Below are positions 37,501 through 46,500 of a stretch of DNA of 64,000 nucleotides, in pieces. Within the stretch, counting starts at the first letter, position 1. The number at the start of each line of letters is the position of its first letter. The stretch lies in contig LR990049.1 of assembly GCA_905147135.1 (NCBI GenBank), forward strand, positions 18,059,428 through 18,123,427, read 5' to 3'. A program made the position numbers and the translations under genes. The notes under the pieces are model-generated. The model was not told the origin of the DNA. It saw nothing but the letters and a program-made list of their open reading frames with translations, and did not search any database. Origin of the DNA: Blastobasis lacticolella. Lineage: Eukaryota > Arthropoda > Insecta > Lepidoptera > Blastobasidae.

Positions 37501-40500
37501 ATTTATCATATGTAGTTTCCAGAAGTAAAAAAGCCGGTTTGCCTCACATTATTTTGACAGTTTCGCTTTTCAGGCACATCAAAGTCACCAATAAGAAAAG
37601 TGACTCCAATGTGGCGAAAAGCTGCTATCGCTAAGAAAGGTCAAAGTTTGGGACACTAACAAAAAAAAATTGTTTGTGCCAGATTGTGCACGGGAGACCA
37701 TCGTTGTATGGGTCTCCTAAACCTCTTTTATCGCTACAAAGTGAAATTTTTCTTGTACTCGATGATGGAGGACACCCTACGGCGCCCTTACAGTATATCT
37801 GTTCTGTGACTAATATCACATTACAATAATTAAGGGAACTACTGGCTTATGAACAGTTGTTGATTAGCAGTTGTTAATTTTAAAAGTTATTTCTTCAATG
37901 GAACGTTCTGAAAACATTTTATATTCATCATCATCATCTGATGATGATTCAATTCAAAATTCAAAATTTATTTATTGATTAGGACATTAAATATCTCTTT
38001 CAATCGTCAAAGAGGGGGGTAGGAAAGTAGGAAGGAAACACACAGTGACACGCTGACCGCCCTATGGCCGGTCCGGATTCTTGGCGTTATGTCCCGGTTG
38101 CGCCCCCGCGCAGCACGCGAGGGCCCAGGGTCCGCCTTCCTGCTATTCTTGGCCCACCTCGCTCGGTCTTCGGCATCCCTAGTGGTGAGCTTATTGACAC
38201 GCATATCGTTCTTGATTACGTCAAGCCATCGCTTCTTGGGCCGGCCTCTCCTTCCCGGGCCCGGCGAGGGCGGCATGGCCAGACACTTGTTCCCCACATA
38301 ACTTGCCGGTCTGCGCAAGACGTGACCATACCATTGAAGGCGGCACTCTTGCAGCTTATCTGCGATGTTACGGACGCCAAGGCTTATTTATATTATTAAC
38401 GTGTATTAACGTGTATCCTATAACAATATCACTATGATTTTCACTTTTCCAAGACCAAAATTAGAGATAGATTTTTTGTGTTTACTTTTTTCGAGGTAAC
38501 GTGCCATAGGCACGCAGCCGTGTGGTGTCCGGCAGAGGAGAATAGCACCAACCCCTTACACTCGTGGGTGTCGTACAAGGCGACTAATAATTTCGAGGCT
38601 AAGAGTCTCCGTAGGCTGGAAAATGGGCAGCACGGTTTTCCATTGTTACGTAACACTGCGATCTAAAACCCGCCTGCCAAGCGTGGAGATTATGGCAACA
38701 ACCTCCCCTTTCGTGGGAGAGGCCCTAAGTCCTGCAGTGGACTGTTATGGGCCGTGATGATCATACATTTATTTTAGGCATTTCCGTATTGAATAGGCCA
38801 TCGTCCAGTATCTCTTGAGACATTACCCTATGGTAATGGAATTGTATTAAATCATCAACCTAAACTCCTTAAGTAAATGACAGTTCGGAGCCTTGAGGAG
38901 AAACCTGTACACAATTTGCATGTATTAATACCTGGGACAAGCCATTCAGGTAGGCAGTGGTGTTGCCGCAGTAGTATCGATAGTCGATAGATCATAATAA
39001 TCAAGCAAGATGTGAAATTATCTCTCTTCAGAAATCTTACCTTTGCACTACAATAAACGGTTCTTCAAAAGGCATGTCTACAGGCAACTAAAAGGCAGAC
39101 ACCGCATCCGCCCCTTTCACTTCACCCGGTCTTCAGCATCCTCACGTCGTAGGCTGTTAGCTTTCGTATTAGTTTAACCGTGATGATTTTTAACTATGTT
39201 TTCATGGCGGCAGAGGGATCCGAACACGGTACGTTTCGCTTGCGACTCGGATACCCTTACCACTAGGCCGCACCGACGCTCCTTTTATTTATTTTTTTAT
39301 TTATTTGTTCATTTCACAGTTTAACAGCAATGAAATACATATAAAATATGGGTACATTATGGTTGAAATGCCAATGTCAAAACTGCATTTTAAAATTGTG
39401 TTATGTAGCCAGATAGATACCCAAATTGACAAACAAAAAGAACAATAAAGAACAATAATAATAAAGAATAAAGAAATCCTTTTGCAAGCCCTACCGTTGC
39501 CTATACCTAAATATTTGAGAGTATGTACAATTTGTGTTGGGTTTTACGACATCTGTCGTTTAGGTCTACTATCGATAATGTCTCTCGACATCACTAATAG
39601 GTTCGACTTTTAACAAACTTGGAATATAACTGAAGTTGGCAGCGGTCGGGAAACTCTAGAATAGCATCCAGTGTGTCCCAAATCGAGCAATTGTAAAATT
39701 AAATTAGTTTATGTGAGTTTGGAGTGTTAATGCTTTAGTTATTAATGCCGGGTGTGTTCTGCCAGACTGCCTGTCTATATGGTGTCGTCGCGTGCACATT
39801 TACAATTAGTTTACTTACATGCTGTCTTTTGTACTGCTTCAAAGTGACAAAGATACCTTATTACATCCATTGAGTTATAGGACTCACCCAACCCTGAGGA
39901 GTCCGCCTGGGTAAATACTACCGCTTTATCTATTTCTGGCACCAAGCAACAATGTTTGAATTATTGTGTTCCAGTTTGAAGGATAAGATACATTTACAGG
40001 CATTATTAGGCATTCACAATCTGATGGGCTGTCTGCTCGTTTGTCACGGCTTAGTTTAAAAAAAAATTACGAATATGGCATTGTTCATCGCCTCTGAATA
40101 TTTGATTGAAGCATAAATGCTTCCTATTTAAATCAAAAGTACAGTTATTAAAATTATTTCTTTGTTGCAGGTTATTCCTACAGTCTCCCGCGAATCCGGA
40201 TCTACTGTACATCATATTTTTCTGCCACACGCAGCTGACAGTCACTCTGCTTCTCTGCTTCATTTTTGGAAGCAAGGTAAGCAAGCAATTAATACATACA
40301 GCGAGGTACCTCTCCCTTCCTTTCCCCTCTGCCCTCTAATACTGCCTGTAAGTACCAACAGGCCGACAGCATACTTGAAAGGCTTGGGCATATGTGTCCC
40401 ACCTCCGTAGTTTTCTACAATCATCGTTATTCTACAATTCATCATCATAATCGTAATGGTCAATCCCAGTTCAGGGGCTTGCGGTGAATTTGCGACCCAG

Positions 40501-43500
40501 GACCCCATCTTCTACTAGGAAAGCGCTAAAATATTTAATAAAACCGCTTTCCTATTAGAATTCCTAGTTGAAAATCTGTGATGTATTGGATTTTTACGTG
40601 AGGCCATTTGATTCACATAATACGCACCGTTCGCCTGTTAGCAGGTCGCGTGCAGGTGAAGTTGGCTTGATCCCAGAATATGGTGGTATAGTGGCCCTTT
40701 AACCTCGTTTATTGAATTATCGTTTTAATTTTGCAGCGTTCGCTCGGGTTCGCTCGTCATAAGTAATTTGTAGAGTAACATTTTGTGTGTAGTCGCGACC
40801 GCGATATATACGAAAGTGTGCATAAAAGAAACGAATAACAAGAATGATGTTAATTTACAAACAAGTCTCAATCTTTATGCAATAATAGAGATAGTTTGAG
40901 AATCAAAAGGTAAAGAACTAACTATAGGGTCGTATCTTATCTTTGGTATGAATATGAATGATATTATAATTGTAGTAAGTATAAAATTCAAATATTTTTC
41001 TTTAAAAATACAATACGTTATTTTTAATTTACACATGGACAGTGTCAAGCAAAGTGAATATTCACAGACTATAATAGGGTACGTTCCAGACTTGTCTGAT
41101 CAAACAAATTAATTATTATTCAAAGGGACACTGGCTCTGTACAATGCAAACACAATTGCTCTGACTTCAGTATCAAATCATGCAATTTAGCTTTGTCTTC
41201 TTGATAGTGAAATACTACTATTATGGTACCAGTCTTCGAAATTCCCTAGGGGTTAGGAAGTGTTGAGTATTCAAGTCGTCGCAGATGGATCTTACTTCAA
41301 TATCCGCTGGCGTTCCCCAAGGTTCTGTGCTGTCGTCTATATTGTTCAGGCATTCAATGCTATGCGGATAACAGCACGGCTGCCGTACCGCCGATCTCCT
41401 AATGAACGCCGCTATTTTGATGCAATTGAGTTTAAACGAAACGCAGCAAGTCAGAGCCAGAGCTGTCTCGTACAATCGGAGATCAGCGGTACGGCTGAGA
41501 GATACGCCTATTATAGGTACGGGCAGTCAAAATATCCCTCGCATAAATGTGGTTGAGTGCAGAATCAAACTTGTGATTGAAATCGAGACGTCCCTGGAAC
41601 AGGTCTTCGAATGGGGTAGACAGTTTAACCTAACGAAGTCACAGGTTTTTGCGTTTGCCGTGGCAATGTAGTGCTACGGTTCCAAAATGTTACCGTTACC
41701 ATATCGAAAAATATCGGGATCCATTTTTTATAAGACAGGTTTTTGACTGCCAACTCACCTGGTAGCTAATGACATTGCGGCCGTAGAGGGAACATGCCTG
41801 TCTTGAAACAGCCTGCTTACTATATATAGCCTTGAAGTAGAAGAGTATAATGGTCAGTCGTGCGCATTATGAAGGTTAAACAAAGCAATTTGTGCGTATA
41901 GATGGAATATTTTTTTTCATCATATATCGATGAAACGTTTGCCTGGACCGCGATTCCCTACGGCGGGAAAGGTCGGCGGAATGAGATCGTGCAAGTGCTT
42001 GGTGTCGATATTTCGTACTAAAACGGCTTTAAAAAACTAGGCATATTTTTTATAATGTACTCCATATGAGCACAGGATACCAACTCCTTCCAACTGATTC
42101 CATCCAACACCTAGAATTTGTATTGTTAACGATCTCCGGCAAACAGACGAAAAGGTTTTTATCAACGCTCTCTAGCTAAACAGGGGCCGTAATCAACTAC
42201 AATTTTCAGCTGAAAGTAAATGTCACCTCAGCTGAAAGTCACATTCCGTCTCTCTTTTAAGATAATAGATTCAGATTCAGTTACTTTATTGACAACAATA
42301 GTCACAGGTAATTTTGTTACATTATCATCATGTCGTATACAATAGTTACAGTCAGCACAAATTAGAATAAATAAAATTTACAGAAGTAATTTAAGATTCA
42401 TATCGCACCTACTGAATATTAAAGGCCAATAAAAATATAAATTAGATTAATAAAAATAATAAATGTCATGACAATAAAATGTCTTAAAAATTATAACAAT
42501 TTAACAATGTCAAGTTATAGTTACCTAATTAAATAGTAGGTAATTATAAATGTATATTTATCATAATAATCGATAGATTCACATAAATGTCAAATATACG
42601 CTACTTATTGATTTAAAATTCCTTTAGGGTGTAGAAGCACTGCTCTAAAAGACATTTTTTACTCGTGTCTTAAAAGTGATAGTGAAAGTTGCATCTTTGA
42701 CGTTTACCGGTAGTTTGTTGTATACAGGTTGGCCCTAATACGTTGACAGATCGTTCAGACTTTGTCAACTTGTACCGTACACGGAGAAATTGACCTTCGT
42801 CCTTATTGCTTCGCAAAGCACGAGTTGAGGCGGTTTTACGTAGGAACATGTGTATGTTTCGATAAGTAAACATTTGGACGACCTGAGTGGTTTAGTGGTC
42901 AACATCCGGCCGGTCTGCCACGCAAGAGGCCCCGGGTTCAATTCCCGGCCGGGCAGGAATTGAAATGATGAATTTTAATTTATGTTACGGGTCTGGGTGT
43001 TTTATGTATAATAAGTATGTATTTAAAAGTATATAAGTAGTTTATCAGTTATCTAGCACCCATAACACAAGCTTTGCTTACTTTGGGGCTAGATGGCGTT
43101 GTGTGAATTTGTCCACGATTATTTATTTATTTATTTAAACATAGTGAAAAAGAACAACAACATAATAGTATCGTGAAAAAGAAAGACGGCATGTGAGTTT
43201 CGGCTGCGGTTGCGTTTAGCTAAAAATATTAATAGAATGAGGGCCCAGACCGGTCCACCTCTAAGACATTGTTGCCTTGACCCGTTGGTAGAAGGGGTCA
43301 GCGCTAATATTACACTCTGCCAGACAACTCACAGCCCCTAGTGGAAGTTCTACAATCGACCTCACCTCACGATGCAGACGTCAATAACACGGTATAGAAT
43401 AAATATAGGTATGGGTAATCGATATCAATTAATCTGTGCAAGGGTTCGAAAGTACCTTTTGTCGTTGGTGTTCGCAATCAACGGAATGAGAGCGGGAAAC

Positions 43501-46500
43501 CCATTGTCTTCGCACAGACGACAATTCGCCCTTACTACTTGATTTTAACTGTGACAAAAAGGAGGCAAGGCTGTTAACAGGTTAAGTTCACAAAAGGGGG
43601 CAATAGAAGATTTGGGGTGGCTTGCACCACATTCTTAAACGCACACAAAACTTCGTACGAAATGACTGATATGAATGATAATCTGTCCTTGTCAGTCCTT
43701 CTTGTTAAAATTCCGTTATTTGGCTTGAATTTGTACTTTTAGTTTGTCTAAATTTATTAATAATGCTGAAAATTATCTCTCGCACTTCCTTTTTAATTCT
43801 TTGCCCATTATTTAATAATACTTTTACTTTTACATTACTCACGAAATTAAACAATACTATAGATATCAATTTGTTTGTTATGACTTTTATGAATGACGTT
43901 CTATGACGTTTGAAAAACTTGGCATAAGTTACCAGCGATTTTTATTTTAAATTTTTTAATAAGCGATTCGGATCTAGCGTGGTCTTATTATACATATGTC
44001 TAGATGCCAGCATATCCCCAATATTGAATAAAACATTTTTTCTTAAGTTTTTATAAGGGTTTGAATATACCCCTTTTCACTTGTCAAATTAAAATGGTAG
44101 GTTAGGTACCAGTTCAGTTCATCAGTTGGCTTAATGTTGTCTGATTATAGGTAGAAAAATTTTAAGAATTACTTGTATGAAAATATCAGTTTTTAATAAT
44201 TTTCGCCATACAAAACGCTAATTTCATATCGCCTCTTATAACTCATACATAAAGACACACATCAATAAAGTGACGATGCTGCGATAAGACAATTATTATA
44301 CCTTTTAATGTACCCATGTTCTTGACAAGAGAGACCCAACTTAATAAAAGGGTAGGTATAATACCAATTGTTTTATGAAAATTAAAGCCCATGTCGAAAT
44401 CGACAATTACTGATGGCCAATTTTCGTAGTAGGGCATTGAAACAGCATTAATTACCGGAATGATCGGGAAACGAGTTCGTGTAATGGTTTTAATCCCGGC
44501 AAATTGAAGAGTGGTAAAAAGGGTCAAGTCCGTCTAAATACAAATAGCAATAGGTTTTACGTTTAATCCTTCAAAATAGTAGAATTATTTAGATTAGAGG
44601 GTATACCGTTAAACAAAGTATCTAAATTCATCTTTGTCATCATGACAAAACAGACCCATTTTAAATCGACTAATCTTAAAAAAACAAACAGGCTACACTA
44701 ATTCTAATACAAAAACGAAAGTCATTATCCAATCAACAGCCTGTACAGCATATAGCCGGTTCATACGGGCGATCCGCCGACGTCACGATGTCAATTCTCA
44801 AGACGGGTCGGTCCCCGTATTCATTACCGAAACGATCTTCGGAACGAGCGGGCCTAACAACCAAACAGACGAAGCGACTTCTACTGAACTACCCGCCAAT
44901 CCAGTAAATAGCTCTGGATAATAAGGTCTTGTAAAACTTTTGGGGCAACACGACCGCTGGAACTTCAGATGCCAGTTGCTTTTTGATTATCCTCTCGACC
45001 ACATGGTCGAGAGGATAATCATATAATCATATAATATACGGATCCAATTAAACAAACATTTGTTTAATTGGATCCGTATATCTTTGAATAGGTAATACGT
45101 TGCTTCAAACAATATTTGAGGGAAAGTATTAACTTTCTAGTCGAGTGCAAGATTCTAATAAGTATTACATATATCCATGCTCCATAGCGTTATCTGACAT
45201 GTGACATTTTAATTTAGAAAAAATTATAATGTGTTCTAATTTCTAATATTTGTTTACCAGGCTTACATGGTGTATAAGGGGCACGGCAAAGATGAACGCG
45301 AGAAGACCGGAAAATTCCGTTCAAGACCTGCTGAGTCTACCTACACGATGACGACAAACAGAAGCGCCCGCTTCTGTGACAATATGACTGAGAGGGAACT
45401 TGAGGTAAATACAATAACTTGTAAGAAAGAGTTTTAGTAGGTATATAGGTACCTAGCACATCACTAACTGATGTCTATAACCGTTTACCGTTTTAAACGA
45501 ACACCGTGGATTAGACATTTTTATATATACAGGTACTAGCTTCCCTTCGCGGCTCCGCCCACGTGGACTACACGTAATATCCTGCGAGATGAGGGGAATA
45601 AAAAGTAGTATATGTCCGTTCTCAGAAGCTAAACTATCTCCATATCTCATTTCATCAAAATCGTTGCAGTGGTATAGCGGTAAAAGCATAACAGACAGAG
45701 TTATTTTCACGTGTATAATTAGTAAGTAGGAATTTTACGAGCTTCTTACCACCCAACTTTGTTAACGAGTAGTTCATTTTGCGAGATACGCGGTAAGAAA
45801 CCTGTAAATCTAGTAAATATTACAAAGCTGAATAGTTTTTGTTAGTGTTTGTGCACTAGAACTACTAGTCGGGTTTTAATTTAACTTGTATTTGATAGCT
45901 GGCTTGATCGCGATTGAACAGCCCGGCAGGGCAATCTATATAACAATACCTCTATACGAGACATAATTTCTCAGGGGTATGAAATTGGTCCACGCTGGAG
46001 AATAGCCGGCAATAGTTACTACCTACATGTATTTATAACTAGGTTTTTCCGCGTGGAAAAAGTTTTTATGACCGTTTAGCTTTTGCCCGCGTTACGATAT
46101 TCTATGGATGCCATGGGGAGGTTAAACTGTATCTCTGGTAATACCTACCCGAACTAGATTAAACATGGCTTAGATTTGTACCCTGGATTTCAAGCTACCA
46201 AACTATCAAAATTCGTTCAGTAGTTTTTGCGTGAGGCGCAGATAAACAGACAGACAGACATACAGACAAAAATTTCAAAATAAATTTTCCTATCCCGACT
46301 TTTTTTCTGAAATATCTTCAATGTACAGACACGGCTTTTTACATTTTCTTAATAGGTAATATACAAAATGTCTGAAATCTATAATAGGTTCTATCAATAA
46401 TATTCGTCCATCTTTACAATATTTCTTATGTATTCAAAGGAGGAATTCCGGAAAATTTGCAACCAACTGGAAAAGCTGCGCGAGCGCTGCGGCCCGGGCT

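Larger units (their letters stand above)
30283..40170 (+). other. Intron E-F (9.9 kb)
   Basis: Contains LINE remnants at 30600-30820, 31370-32420 (RTE type), 33570-33715 and 37946-38398, GATGAT-tail LINE ends at 31604, 35610 and 38519, a MITE at 33881-34019, SINE A at 36238, family C at 36612 and one arm of a dispersed inverted repeat pair at 37229-37407. The stretches 34300-35600, 36740-37200 and 39300-40100 are AT-rich with nothing I can name. Confidence 0.85.
40277..45260 (+). other. Intron F-G (5.0 kb)
   Basis: Contains a decayed LINE reverse transcriptase piece (41230-42060), SINE B (42875-43130) and two adjacent near-perfect hairpin palindromes (44984-45081). 43180-43560 is moderately GC-rich and unrecognised. 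43600-44750 is AT-rich and featureless. 44755-44900 is a GC-rich patch of unknown nature. Confidence 0.85.

Noticed and set aside
42875..42960. tRNA gene in the SINE B head
   Set aside because: The A- and B-box are good but the cloverleaf is incomplete, and the sequence continues into the repeated SINE body.
46428..46439. ATG at 46428 as the start of a separate 206-codon gene
   Set aside because: The frame joins the receptor tail through the CAAAG acceptor ending at 46439, and E-E-F-R-K-I-C is the expected continuation of exon G. The ATG lies in the intron.
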